Positions 36,103 to 47,404 of a stretch of DNA of 64,000 nucleotides are shown one piece after another. A model generated the notes under the pieces. It worked only from the letters and a program-made list of their open reading frames with translations. It did no database searches and was not told the DNA's origin. The DNA comes from Modicisalibacter tunisiensis. Lineage in GTDB: Bacteria > Pseudomonadota > Gammaproteobacteria > Pseudomonadales > Halomonadaceae. Where the stretch lies: positions 72,011 through 136,010 of the forward strand of contig NZ_JAGXFD010000001.1 of assembly GCF_020148005.1 (NCBI RefSeq), read 5' to 3'. Numbering within the stretch: position 1 is the stretch's first letter; each line of letters begins with the position of its first letter. The translations under genes and the position numbers were made by a program.

Positions 36103-37019
36103 TCGCCGGCACCCGGCGCTGCACCTGCCCGCCGTGGTGCCGGCTTGAAGAGGATCAGCCACAGCGCCACGGCGATCAGCGCGCCGCCGATGCCGTGGGC
36201 CAGGGTCACCCGCTCGCCGAGGAACAAGGCCCCCCAGAGCACGCCGAACGCCGGCACCAGCATGGTCACCGTCAGTGGCTTGACCGGCCCCAGCTCCTGC
36301 AGCAGGCGGAAGTAGAGCAGATAGGCCAGCGCCGTGCAGGCCAGCCCCAGCGCCAGCATTGCGCCCCAGACGTCGGGTTGTACCCAGGTCGACAGCGACG
36401 GCCGGGTCGCGACCTCGGTCACCATCAACGGCGCCAGCGCCAGGCTCGCGCCGAGCTGGGTGCCCAGCGCCAGCAACCGCGAATCCAGCCCGCCCCGCTC
36501 GGCGATGAAGCGCTTGACCAGAAAGCCCGACAGCCCGTAGCAGCCCGCCGCCACCAGGCAGGCCAGCGCACCGCCCGCAAGCTGCCAGCTCAAGGGTACC
36601 GGGCCGGCCTGCACCAGCACGCCGACGCCCACCACGCCCAGAGAGACGCCAATCAGCCGCTCGCGGGTCATTGCCTCGGAAAAGAAGGCCGCGCCGATCA
36701 TCACCCCCATCAGGGGCGTGGTGGCGTTGAACATCGCCGAATAGCCGGCCGGGAGCACTTGGGCGGCGAGACAGAACATCGCGAAGGGCACCCCGGAGTT
36801 GACCACACCGATCAGCAGCGTGGCCCGCCCCCTGCCCTGGAAGCGCCACGGCACACGCAACACCGCGAGAATCGCCATCAGCCCCAGCGCCCCCAGCAGC
36901 ACACGGAAGAAGGCGGTGGAGAAGGCGCCCAGTGCCGGTGCAGCGATGCGCATGAACAGAAAGCTCGCACCCCATAGGGCGGAAAGCAGCAACAGGCGAA
37001 GCGAGGCATCCAGTGGCAT
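36093..37019 (-). CDS. DMT-superfamily (EamA) permease
   Basis: A 308-aa ten-helix exporter with two EamA repeats (about 8-140 and 150-292). Diagnostic phrases are SALWGASFLFMRIAAPALG at the start and VPAFGVLWGALFLGERVTLA in the second repeat. The substrate is unknown. Its 3' end overlaps ogt by 10 bp tail-to-tail. It faces the thiC riboswitch region with about 150 bp between. Confidence 0.88.
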   Translation of the reverse strand: MPLDASLRLLLLSALWGASFLFMRIAAPALGAFSTAFFRVLLGALGLMAILAVLRVPWRFQGRGRATLLIGVVNSGVPFAMFCLAAQVLPAGYSAMFNATTPLMGVMIGAAFFSEAMTRERLIGVSLGVVGVGVLVQAGPVPLSWQLAGGALACLVAAGCYGLSGFLVKRFIAERGGLDSRLLALGTQLGASLALAPLMVTEVATRPSLSTWVQPDVWGAMLALGLACTALAYLLYFRLLQELGPVKPLTVTMLVPAFGVLWGALFLGERVTLAHGIGGALIAVALWLILFKPAPRRAGAAPGAGDQA

Positions 37020-37172
37020 GGCGGGTTCCCGGCGTAGTGATCGAATCGACGCTTATATTACCCGCAATGCCGCGCCGCGACCGGTCGCTTTCGGCCAACG
37101 AAGCCTCACCGCAGCCGCTTGACCCGCCGCCCGCCCTGCACCAGACTGCTCCGGCGCGTGAATTGCGCGCAA

Positions 37173-39263
<2,091 letters not shown>

Positions 39264-39380
39264 GCTTCCGTTATAGCGTCATTGATGACTAAACGTCTCT
39301 TCACACAAGGCGAGCACAGTACGGTGCTGATCCGGCGACCGGTCTACGAGGGGGCGCTGTAAATCCATCCCTGGACGCTA

Positions 39381-39402
39381 CCGGCGCCGTCCCTGGCGCC
39401 GG
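39381..39402. terminator. Possible terminator between thiC and the P-type ATPase gene
   Basis: Stem CCGGCGCC/GGCGCCGG with a 6-nt loop lies between converging genes. There is no U tract on either side, so confidence is limited. The rest of the 221-bp gap shows nothing recognisable. Confidence 0.4.
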
Positions 39403-39484
39403 ACCCCCTCTCCGACCTGTCCCCGGCGCACCTCGACGGAAACTCGAACACAGCCTTGGCTCGCCACTAACGACAACCGCCTAT

Positions 39485-42037
39485 TCACACTTCCACCGGC
39501 GATCCACTCGCCGGTGCTTCCCTCTGAGCCGGCTGCGATGCCTCTGCGCCGACGCGCGCCCGCAGCAGGCGCAACGCATTGAGCGTGACCAGCACGGTCG
39601 CCCCGGTATCGGCGAGGATCGCCAGCCACAGCCCGGTGATGCCCAGCACGGTGGTGACCAGGAAGATTCCCTTCAGGCCCAGCGCGATGGCGATGTTCTG
39701 ACGGATGTTGGCCATGGTCTCGCGGGCCAGGCCGATCATCGCCGCCACGTCGCCCACCCGGTTGCGCAGCAGCGCGCCGTCGGCGGTCTCCAGCGCCACG
39801 TCGGTGCCCGAGCCCATCGCCACGCCGACGTGCGAGGCGGCCAGCGCCGGGGCATCGTTGATGCCGTCGCCGACCATCATCACCCGCTCGCGCGCGGCCA
39901 GCTCGCGGATCATTGTCACCTTGTCGTCGGGCAGCAGCCCGGCACGATGCTCGAGCCCCATGTCGCCGGCGATTGCCGCCGCCGTGCGCGGATTGTCGCC
40001 GGTGAGCATCAGCGAGCGTACCCCCATGGCATCGAGCGCACGCACCCCCTCGATGGCGTCGCGGCGGGGCTCGTCGCGCAGGGCGATCAGACCGACCGCC
40101 ACGGCGTCATCGAGCACCACCACCGCGGTCTTGCCGGCCTGCTCGCACTCGGCGATGCGCGCACTCAGCGTCTCCGGCAGCGCGACCTGCTCGGCGGCAC
40201 ACCGCGGCGAGACAACCTGCACACGCCGTCCTGCCAGCCGCGCCGCCATGCCCTGCCCGGCGATGGCCGTCGCCTCGCTCGCCCGGGTCAATGACAGCCC
40301 GCGTTCCTGTGCGTGCCGGAGAATCGCCTCGGCCAGCGGGTGGCTGGAATCCTGCTCGACACTCGCGGCCAGTGCGGCGACGGCGTCGCTCCCGTTCCGT
40401 TCGTCGACGGCCACGATGTCGGTGACCACCGGCCGCCCGGCGGTCAGGGTTCCGGTCTTGTCGAAGGCCACCACCTCGGCCCGGGCGGCGGTCTCGATCA
40501 CCGCCCCGCCCTTGAGCAGCAGGCCGTGACGCGTGCCCACCGACAGCGCCGAGGCGATCGACGCCGGCACCGAGATCACCAGCGCGCAGGGGCAGCCGAT
40601 CAGCAGCAGCGCCAGGGCGCGATAGGTCCACTCGCCCCAGGCCCCGCCGACGGCCAGCGGCGGAATCACGGCGACCAGCACCGCGATGCCCACCACCACC
40701 GGCATGTAGACGCGGCTGAAGCGGTCGATGAAGCGTTCGGTGGGCGCACGGGCCTCCTGGGCTTCCTCCACCAGGCGGATGATCCGCGCGATGGTGTTGT
40801 CCTCGGGCGGGCGGGTCACGCGGATGCGCAGCACGGCATCGCGGTTGATCGACCCGGCATAGACGCTGGCCTCCGCCCCCTTGGCCACCGGTACCGACTC
40901 GCCGGTCACCGGCGATTCGTCGATCGCCGAGTCGCCCTCGAGGATCTCGCCATCGGCGGGAATCCGGTCGCCGGGGCGTACCACCACCACCTGGCCGACC
41001 TTGAGCTGCGCCGCATCCACCGAGCGGGTCTCGCCGGAGTCGGTCTCGAGCCGGGCGCGGCGGGGCACCAGGTCAGCCAGCGAACGGATGCCCGCCCGGG
41101 CCCGGTCGGCGGCCACGCCCTCGAGGATCTCGCCGATCGAGAACAGGAAGATCACCAGCGCCGCCTCCCCGGCGGCACCGATGACCAGGGCGCCGCCGGC
41201 GGCGAGGGTCATCAGCATCTCGATGGTGAACGGCATGCCGACCCGCGCCGCGGTCAGCGCGCGCCGGGCGATCGGCACCAGCCCTACCAGACAGGCGGCG
41301 AAGAAGCCCCAGTAGGCCACCGTGTCATCGGTAGCCAGTCGCAACAGCGTCGCGGCGGCCAGCGCCCCGCCACTGGCCAGCACCAGCCGCCCCTTGCCGG
41401 TGGCGTACCAGCGCGGGCGCGACGCTTCGACCGCTCCGGCCTCGCTGGCCGAGGTCTCGCTGCGCGGTGTCGCCGTGTAACCCAGCTGGCGCACCGTGGT
41501 CGTGACCGTCTCGGCCGAGGTCCGGGCCTCGTCCAGCGACAGCGAGAGGGTCTCGTTGATCACCGAGACGCGAATGTCGCCGACCCCGGGCAGTTTCTCC
41601 AGCGCGCCGCGAATCGTCGCCGCGCAGCTCGGGCAGTCCATGCCGCCCACCGACCATACCCGCTGCCCCTCGCCGGGTGCCGCTGCGGCCTCGTCCGCGT
41701 CAGGTTCATGGCCACCGCAACAGCCGCCGGCAGCGTGATCATGGTCATGTCCCGAGCCGCCGTCACCGCCATGTTCGGCACCCTGGCACCCCGTTTGGGA
41801 CGCGATGCGGCGGATGCCGTAGCCCAGCCGCTCGACGGTCGACTCGACCGTTTCCGGACTCGCCTGCTCGCCTTCCAGCTCGAGGGACAGGCGTTCCTTG
41901 ATCACCGAGACCTGCACGTCGCTCACCCCTTTCAGGCGCTCCAGGGCACCGCGAATCTTGCCCGCGCAACTCGGACAGTCCATGCCCTCGATGCGCCACT
42001 GGTGATGATGGGTCGTCGATTGCTTCACTGCAGCCAT
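39485..42037 (-). CDS. zntA: Zn/Cd/Pb-exporting P1B-type ATPase with two HMA domains
   Basis: An 850-aa heavy-metal pump. Two N-terminal HMA domains carry GMDCPSCA (about 18 and 132) and are separated by a His/Cys-rich linker (GHDHDHAAGGCCGGHEPD). The membrane CPC motif LIGCPCALVIS, phosphorylation site DKTGTLTAG, and nucleotide segments SSHPLAEAIL and MVGDGINDAPAL are intact. The two MetalBD copies plus CPC and a divalent-type ending favour Zn2+/Cd2+/Pb2+ over Cu+. ATG 42037 is preferred to the TTG two codons upstream. A MerR-type promoter precedes it at 42080-42110. Confidence 0.93.
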   Translation of the reverse strand: MAAVKQSTTHHHQWRIEGMDCPSCAGKIRGALERLKGVSDVQVSVIKERLSLELEGEQASPETVESTVERLGYGIRRIASQTGCQGAEHGGDGGSGHDHDHAAGGCCGGHEPDADEAAAAPGEGQRVWSVGGMDCPSCAATIRGALEKLPGVGDIRVSVINETLSLSLDEARTSAETVTTTVRQLGYTATPRSETSASEAGAVEASRPRWYATGKGRLVLASGGALAAATLLRLATDDTVAYWGFFAACLVGLVPIARRALTAARVGMPFTIEMLMTLAAGGALVIGAAGEAALVIFLFSIGEILEGVAADRARAGIRSLADLVPRRARLETDSGETRSVDAAQLKVGQVVVVRPGDRIPADGEILEGDSAIDESPVTGESVPVAKGAEASVYAGSINRDAVLRIRVTRPPEDNTIARIIRLVEEAQEARAPTERFIDRFSRVYMPVVVGIAVLVAVIPPLAVGGAWGEWTYRALALLLIGCPCALVISVPASIASALSVGTRHGLLLKGGAVIETAARAEVVAFDKTGTLTAGRPVVTDIVAVDERNGSDAVAALAASVEQDSSHPLAEAILRHAQERGLSLTRASEATAIAGQGMAARLAGRRVQVVSPRCAAEQVALPETLSARIAECEQAGKTAVVVLDDAVAVGLIALRDEPRRDAIEGVRALDAMGVRSLMLTGDNPRTAAAIAGDMGLEHRAGLLPDDKVTMIRELAARERVMMVGDGINDAPALAASHVGVAMGSGTDVALETADGALLRNRVGDVAAMIGLARETMANIRQNIAIALGLKGIFLVTTVLGITGLWLAILADTGATVLVTLNALRLLRARVGAEASQPAQREAPASGSPVEV

Positions 42038-42079
42038 TCGCAAGCGCCCTCGTGTCGTCGGCGGTATCCTGATGTCAGG

Positions 42080-42110
42080 AGGCTATTGTCTGTAGTTGCT
42101 ACAGACTCAA
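42080..42110 (-). promoter_or_regulatory. MerR-family (ZntR/CadR/PbrR-type) metal-responsive promoter
   Basis: On the minus strand -35 TTGAGT (42110-42105) and -10 TAGCCT (42085-42080) are separated by 19 bp, the overlong spacer typical of MerR-family promoters. The spacer contains the perfect dyad CTGTAG-CAA-CTACAG. It lies 43 bp before the P-type ATPase ATG. A MerR-type regulator would activate it on binding metal; no such gene is in the window. Confidence 0.85.
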
Positions 42111-42193
42111 GCCCCGACCGTCATGGACCCCGACGACGCCTTGCGGTAGCTTAGGCGGCTCGTGATTCCACGGTTCCAAGGAAGAGACAGTCG

Positions 42194-43246
42194 ATGCAAT
42201 CCCAGCGATTTCGGCGGATCGCCGCGGCCCTGATGGGGAGCGCCCTGCTCCTGTGCGGCGTCGCGACGGCCCGGGCGGCCGAGGATGCGCCCCCCGTCGG
42301 CCACTACCCGTTGCCCGAAGCGAGCGACATCGTCGGACACCCCCGGGTGGTCACGGCCAGCCATGACGATACCGTGGTGGATATCGGCCTGAACCACGGC
42401 ATCGGCTTCGATGCCATGCGCCTGGCCAACCCGACGCTCAACATGTGGCTGCCCGGCGAGGGTACCGAGGTGGTGGTGCCGACCCGCTTCATCCTGCCGC
42501 CCGGCCCCCGCGAGGGCGTGGTGATCAACCTCGCCGAGAAGCGCCTCTACTACTATCCGCCGACCGGCGAGGACGAGCCCGCCCGGGTGGAAACCTATCC
42601 CGTCGGCGTGGGGCGCATGGACTGGCAGACGCCGCTGGGCACCACCACCATCACCACCAAGATCGAGAATCCGGCCTGGTACCCGCCGCAGAGCATCCGC
42701 GAGGAACGCGCCAGGACCGGCAAGCCGGCGCTGCCGCGGGTGGTGCCGGCCGGCCCGGACAACCCGCTCGGCGACTACGCCATGCTGCTCGACATCCCCG
42801 GCTACATGATCCACGGCACCAACCGGCCGCGCGGCGTGGGCATGCAGGTCTCCCACGGCTGCATCCGCATGCTGCCCCGGGACATCGACAACCTGGTGCA
42901 TCGCCTCCCCGACGGCACCCAGGTTCGTATCATCAATCAACCGGTCAAGCTTGGCTGGGACAACGGCCTTCTGTACGCCCAGATCTATCCGCCCGCCGAG
43001 GGCGAGAGCCAGGCACAGGAAGTCAGCGATGCCCTGGCGGCGGTAAACAAGGCGGTCAAGGGCAAGGATTTTCTGGTGGACTACGCGCACCTGATGGCGG
43101 AGCTGAAGTCACCCAGCGGCCGGGTCACGCCGCTGCTGCTCGAGGGCCGCCCCTTCCCGCTGCCCGAACCGGTACCGACCTTCCTCGACCGGGTCGACGC
43201 CGTGCAAGGCCTCTACGATCGCCTGCCCGGCGCTCTCGCCGGCTGA
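42194..43246 (+). CDS. L,D-transpeptidase, YkuD family
   Basis: A 350-aa periplasmic ErfK/YcfS-type enzyme. The signal peptide ends near residue 28 (GVATARAA). An N-terminal LysM-like segment (about 58-98, HDDTVVDIGLNHGIGFDAMR) precedes the YkuD domain, with catalytic motif HGTNRPRGVGMQVSHGCIRM; the nucleophile is Cys in SHGCIRM. It forms 3-3 crosslinks in peptidoglycan or links Lpp-like lipoproteins. An extra C-terminal segment of about 60 residues follows. The last 34 bp overlap the converging DMT gene. Confidence 0.93.
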   Translation: MQSQRFRRIAAALMGSALLLCGVATARAAEDAPPVGHYPLPEASDIVGHPRVVTASHDDTVVDIGLNHGIGFDAMRLANPTLNMWLPGEGTEVVVPTRFILPPGPREGVVINLAEKRLYYYPPTGEDEPARVETYPVGVGRMDWQTPLGTTTITTKIENPAWYPPQSIREERARTGKPALPRVVPAGPDNPLGDYAMLLDIPGYMIHGTNRPRGVGMQVSHGCIRMLPRDIDNLVHRLPDGTQVRIINQPVKLGWDNGLLYAQIYPPAEGESQAQEVSDALAAVNKAVKGKDFLVDYAHLMAELKSPSGRVTPLLLEGRPFPLPEPVPTFLDRVDAVQGLYDRLPGALAG

Positions 43247-44136
43247 GAGCTGGATCGCCGGGCGCGCGTGGTCAACAGTACCCCGGCGATCACCACCAGG
43301 CTGCCGAGGATCTGGGCGGGCAGGATCACCTCGCCCAGCAGCCACCAGGCGCCGAGCATGGTGAACACCGGCAGCAGGTTGAGAAAGACCGCCGCCTGCG
43401 ACGGCCCGACATCGGCGATGGCGCTGTTGTAGAGCAGCAGCGCCACCACCGACGGGAAGACGCCGAGATAGGCCAGCCCCAGCCACTGTTCGCCGGTCAG
43501 TACCAGCGGTTCCGGGCGCAGCAGGTTCTCGATCCAGGCGATCGGCCCCATCACCGCCGTGGCGATGACCAGCATCACCAGCAGCCCGCCATAGCGCGGG
43601 AACTTGGCCATGTGCGACTTGACCAGCAGCGAGTAGCCGACCCACACCAGCACCGCCAGCAGCATTACCGCATCACCGCCGTTGACCCCGGCCAGGCCAG
43701 CGCCGGCCGCACTGCCCAGGGTGATCACCGCCACCGCGCCCGCCAGCGACAGCACCACCCCCACCCATTGCGCCGTTCGCGGGCGCTCGCCCATCAGCAG
43801 CACGCTGAACAGCAGCGTCACCACCGGGATCAGGCTCTCGAGAATCGACACGTTGGTGGGCGACGTATGGCCCAGGGCCACGTAGATCAGGGCGTTGAAG
43901 AAGGCCACCCCGGTCAGCGACAGGCCCACCAGCGGCTTCCAGTGACGGCGGAACAATGGCCAGTCACGCCGGGCCTGATGGGCACCGATGGGCAGCATGA
44001 GGCACAGGGCGATCGAGACCCGGCCGAAGGACAGGGTGAAGGGCGGCAGGTCGCTGAGCGCCTTGCCCACCAGGATATTGCCGGCAAAGATCACCACGGT
44101 CAGCAGCAGAAACAGATAGGGTCGCAGCGTCGTCAC
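43213..44136 (-). CDS. DMT-superfamily (EamA) permease
   Basis: A 307-aa ten-helix exporter, the third EamA protein in the window. First-repeat motif VVIFAGNILVGKALSDLPPF; second-repeat motif LNLLPVFTMLGAWWLLGEVI. The C-terminal tail is basic (RARRSSSQPARAPGRRS) and lies in the overlap with the L,D-transpeptidase gene. Substrate unknown. ATG 44136 is the natural start. Confidence 0.88.
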   Translation of the reverse strand: MTTLRPYLFLLLTVVIFAGNILVGKALSDLPPFTLSFGRVSIALCLMLPIGAHQARRDWPLFRRHWKPLVGLSLTGVAFFNALIYVALGHTSPTNVSILESLIPVVTLLFSVLLMGERPRTAQWVGVVLSLAGAVAVITLGSAAGAGLAGVNGGDAVMLLAVLVWVGYSLLVKSHMAKFPRYGGLLVMLVIATAVMGPIAWIENLLRPEPLVLTGEQWLGLAYLGVFPSVVALLLYNSAIADVGPSQAAVFLNLLPVFTMLGAWWLLGEVILPAQILGSLVVIAGVLLTTRARRSSSQPARAPGRRS

Positions 44137-44314
44137 TCGGCTCTCCGGGCAGTCATCGTCGAACGCTTACGGTAACGCGGCGCACGCCGGGAAGGAATCA
44201 CGCCCGGCGACGGCAAAAACCCCCGTGCCGCTCTGGTCGAAACCCCTGTCACCGAATACCCTGAATGCCTTCCCGCGTTTGTGTCGATTGTGGACTCTAT
44301 TTAGGAGACGAAAG

Positions 44315-45439
44315 ATGCCCGGCCTGCTTCCCGATGTCGATCCCGATGGCCTGCTCGAATATTCGGTGGTCTACACGGACCGTGCCCTGAATCACATGTC
44401 ACAGGCCTTCCAGAATGTGATGCGCGACCTGTCGCGCTCCCTGAAGGCCGTCTACAAGGCCGAGGCGGTGGCCATCGTGCCCGGCAGCGGCACCTTCGGC
44501 ATGGAGGCGGTGGCCCGCCAGTTCGCCACCGGCAAGCGCTGCCTGGTGCTCCGCAACGGCTGGTTCAGCTACCGCTGGACCCAGATCTTCGAGATGGGCG
44601 ACATCCCCGCCGACAGCCAGGTGCTCAAGGCCCGGCGCCAGGACGACGGGGCCCGCGCGCCCTTCGCCCCGGCACCGATCGACGAGGTGGTGGCGCAAAT
44701 CCATGCCGACAGGCCCGATCTGGTGTTCGCCCCCCACGTCGAGACCGCCAGCGGCATGCTGCTGCCCGACGACTACCTTCGCCGGGTCGCCGAGGCCGTC
44801 CACGCGGTCGGCGGGCTGCTGGTGCTCGACTGCATCGCCTCCGGCACCCTGTGGGTGGACATGCAGGCCACCGGCGTGGACATCCTGATCAGCGCCCCGC
44901 AGAAGGGCTGGAGCGCCTCGCCCTGCTGCGGCCTGGTGATGCTCGGCGCCGAGGCCCGCCGGCGCATCGAGGCCACCACCAGCACCAGCTTCGCCGCCGA
45001 CCTGCGCAAGTGGCTGTCGATCATGGAGGCCTACGAGAACGGCGGCCACGCCTACCACGCGACCATGCCCACCGACGGCCTGACCCGGCTGCGCGACGTG
45101 ATGGCCGAGGCCGAGGGCTACGGCCTCGAGCGGCTGCGCGACGCCCAGTGGGAGCTCGGCAATCGCGTGCGGGCGCTGCTCGTCGAGCGCGGCTTGCCCA
45201 GCGTGGCGGCCGAGGGCTTCCAGGCGCCGGGCGTGGTGGTCAGCTACACCGACGACGCCGGCCTCGCCGGGCGCTTCATGGCCGCCGGCCTGCAGGTCGC
45301 CGCCGGGGTGCCGCTGATGTGCGACGAGGGCGAGGACTTCCGGACCTTCCGCATCGGCCTGTTCGGCCTCGACAAGCTCTATGACGTCGAGCGCAGCGTG
45401 GCCACGCTGGAAAAGGCGCTGGACAGCCTGTCAGGGTAA
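44315..45439 (+). CDS. Class V aminotransferase family protein
   Basis: A 374-aa PLP enzyme of the alanine-glyoxylate/serine-pyruvate class. The Schiff-base lysine is in ISAPQKGWSASPCCG near residue 197; the cofactor-binding stretch is IVPGSGTFGMEAVARQF and the Asp in LLVLDCIASGT. The exact substrates cannot be set from sequence. AGGAG precedes ATG 44315 by 7 nt; the open frame upstream to 44225 lacks a start signal. A strong terminator follows at 45502-45533. Confidence 0.88.
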   Translation: MPGLLPDVDPDGLLEYSVVYTDRALNHMSQAFQNVMRDLSRSLKAVYKAEAVAIVPGSGTFGMEAVARQFATGKRCLVLRNGWFSYRWTQIFEMGDIPADSQVLKARRQDDGARAPFAPAPIDEVVAQIHADRPDLVFAPHVETASGMLLPDDYLRRVAEAVHAVGGLLVLDCIASGTLWVDMQATGVDILISAPQKGWSASPCCGLVMLGAEARRRIEATTSTSFAADLRKWLSIMEAYENGGHAYHATMPTDGLTRLRDVMAEAEGYGLERLRDAQWELGNRVRALLVERGLPSVAAEGFQAPGVVVSYTDDAGLAGRFMAAGLQVAAGVPLMCDEGEDFRTFRIGLFGLDKLYDVERSVATLEKALDSLSG

Positions 45440-45501
45440 CGCGAGATGAGCAGGGGGCGCGACACCGCCCCCGTCGACCGGATCACGAGAGACAAGGATA
45501 A

Positions 45502-45533
45502 AAAAAGCCACACGCACGAGCGTGTGGCTTTTT
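45502..45533. terminator. Bidirectional terminator
   Basis: Perfect 14-bp stem AAAAAGCCACACGC / GCGTGTGGCTTTTT with loop ACGA, giving A/T tracts on both sides. It separates the converging aminotransferase gene and cyo operon. Confidence 0.95.
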
Positions 45534-45559
45534 CATGAATCGGCCGGGCATCGGCCGAA

Positions 45560-46447
45560 TCAGCGCAGCGAGGTCCACAGCACCGGCGAGTCGGGCAGCT
45601 GGAAGTCGATCGACATCATCACGCTCAGAGCGGTGATGGTGAAGATCGAGAAGACGAAGACCTTCTTCGCCCAGGCCTCGTCGTTGCCGGACCGATAGCC
45701 GGCCAGCGCCATGTACAGCCAGTAGCCGCCCATCGCCGCGGCGATGATGAAGTAGCCGTACCCGGCATAGCCGGCCAGGCTCAGCATCAGCGTCGCCCCC
45801 AGGAAGGCCAGGATGTAGCCGATGATGTGGTGCTTGGCGGTCTTCACCCCCTTGAGCACCGGCAGCACCGGAATCGAGGCCGCCCGGTAATCCTTGAAGC
45901 GGAAGATGGCGATGGCGTAGGAGTGCGGCATCTGCCAGAGGCAGAAGATCAGCAGCAGGGTCAGCGCGCCGAGGTCGAACTGGTTGCTCACGGCCACATA
46001 GCCGACCACGGGTGGTGCCGCGCCGGACAGGCTGCCCACCAGGGTGCCGTAGACCGAATGGCGCTTGAGATAGAGGCTGTAGAGCCCGACATAGACGCCG
46101 AACCCGATGGCCGCGAACAGCACGGCCAGCAGGTTGGTTCCCCAATACAGGACCGAGAAGCCGGCGACCCCCAGCAGGGTCGCGAACACCAGCGTCGCCC
46201 GCGGCGAGACCAGCCCCTGGACGAGAACCCGGTCGCGGGTCCTCTCCATCAGGCGGTCGATGTCGCGATCAATGTAGTTGTTGAACGCGCACCCCGAGGC
46301 GATGACCAGTGCCAGCCCGACCACCGTGGCGAGAAGGAGGAGCGGGTCCACCTCCCCGCGGGCGGCGAGAAAGAACCCGCCGGCCACGGAGATCAGGTTG
46401 CCGAAGATGATCCCCGGCTTGGTCAGGGACAGATAGCGTTTGATCAT
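45560..46447 (-). CDS. cyoE: Protoheme IX farnesyltransferase (heme O synthase)
   Basis: A 295-aa polytopic UbiA-family enzyme that farnesylates heme B to heme O for the bo3 oxidase. Prenyl-diphosphate-binding motifs are [15 protein letters not shown] and [31 protein letters not shown] is the family signature. ATG 46447 gives [12 protein letters not shown]; an in-frame GTG one codon earlier is an alternative. It is last in the cyoABCDE operon, 13 bp after cyoD. Confidence 0.96.
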   Translation of the reverse strand: MIKRYLSLTKPGIIFGNLISVAGGFFLAARGEVDPLLLLATVVGLALVIASGCAFNNYIDRDIDRLMERTRDRVLVQGLVSPRATLVFATLLGVAGFSVLYWGTNLLAVLFAAIGFGVYVGLYSLYLKRHSVYGTLVGSLSGAAPPVVGYVAVSNQFDLGALTLLLIFCLWQMPHSYAIAIFRFKDYRAASIPVLPVLKGVKTAKHHIIGYILAFLGATLMLSLAGYAGYGYFIIAAAMGGYWLYMALAGYRSGNDEAWAKKVFVFSIFTITALSVMMSIDFQLPDSPVLWTSLR

Positions 46448-46460
46448 CACGATCAGCCGC

Positions 46461-46787
46461 TCACATCATGTTGAGCATGAGGTTGTGCATGATCCAGATC
46501 GAGCCACCGACGATCAGCACCAGGATGATGCCCGCGAAGATGATGGCATTGAAGTTCCAGCCATCCTCGGACTTGGTATCCAGGTGCATGAACATGACCA
46601 GCTGAACGAGTACCTGCAGCACCGCCATGATCAGGATCGTCACGACCGTGGTCGAGGTGCTGAACCCGCCGCTCATCACCACGCCGAACGGGATCACCGT
46701 CAGCACGATCGACAGGATCAGGCCGGCCACGTAGGACTTGACGCTGCCGTGGCTGGCACCACCGGGTGCGTTGTGAGAACCACTCAT
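46461..46787 (-). CDS. cyoD: Cytochrome bo3 ubiquinol oxidase subunit IV
   Basis: A 108-aa membrane subunit with three helices (about 17-40, 46-70 and 80-102). The phrases [20 protein letters not shown] and [13 protein letters not shown] are typical of CyoD. It assists assembly of the Cu-heme centre. One base separates it from cyoC. Confidence 0.95.
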   Translation of the reverse strand: MSGSHNAPGGASHGSVKSYVAGLILSIVLTVIPFGVVMSGGFSTSTTVVTILIMAVLQVLVQLVMFMHLDTKSEDGWNFNAIIFAGIILVLIVGGSIWIMHNLMLNMM

Positions 46788-46788
46788 A

Positions 46789-47403
46789 TCACAGAACCCC
46801 CATCAGGTAGACGATGGTGAACACGCAGATCCAGACGATGTCCAGGAAGTGCCAGAACAGGCTCAGGCACATGATCCGCGGGCGAGTCACGTCGGTCAGC
46901 CCCTTGGTGGACACCTGGAAGATCATCACCAGGATCCAGATCAGGCCGAAGGTCACGTGGGTACCGTGGGTGCCGACCAGGGTGAAGAACGACGACAGGA
47001 AGGCACTGCGATCCGGGCCGAAGCCTTCCACGACCAGGTTATGGAACTCGTAGATCTCCATCCCCACGAAGCCGGCGCCCAGCAGGAAGGTGATCACCAG
47101 CCAGTTGCGCACCTGCTCGGTACGGTCGTCGTTCATGGCCAGCACGGCCATGCCGTAGGTGAAACTACTGAACAGCAGCAGGAAGGTCTCGACCAGCACG
47201 AACGGCAGTTCGAAGATCTCCTCGGGCGTCGGACCGCCCGCCGTGTTCGGCGAGAGCACGGCATAGGCGGCGAACAGTGACCCGAAGATGATCAGGTCAC
47301 TCATCAGGTAGATCCAGAAACCGAAGACCTTGATGGCGCCGGTATCGTGGTGCTCATGCTCGGGAGCATGAGCGCTGTGGTTGGTGAGAGTATCGGTAGC
47401 CAT
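46789..47403 (-). CDS. cyoC: Cytochrome bo3 ubiquinol oxidase subunit III
   Basis: A 204-aa five-helix subunit of the heme-copper oxidase superfamily. The first helix reads [40 protein letters not shown] and [19 protein letters not shown] are canonical. ATG 47403 starts [19 protein letters not shown], a His-rich N-terminus; it begins one base after the cyoB stop. Confidence 0.96.
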   Translation of the reverse strand: MATDTLTNHSAHAPEHEHHDTGAIKVFGFWIYLMSDLIIFGSLFAAYAVLSPNTAGGPTPEEIFELPFVLVETFLLLFSSFTYGMAVLAMNDDRTEQVRNWLVITFLLGAGFVGMEIYEFHNLVVEGFGPDRSAFLSSFFTLVGTHGTHVTFGLIWILVMIFQVSTKGLTDVTRPRIMCLSLFWHFLDIVWICVFTIVYLMGVL

Positions 47404-47404
47404 A

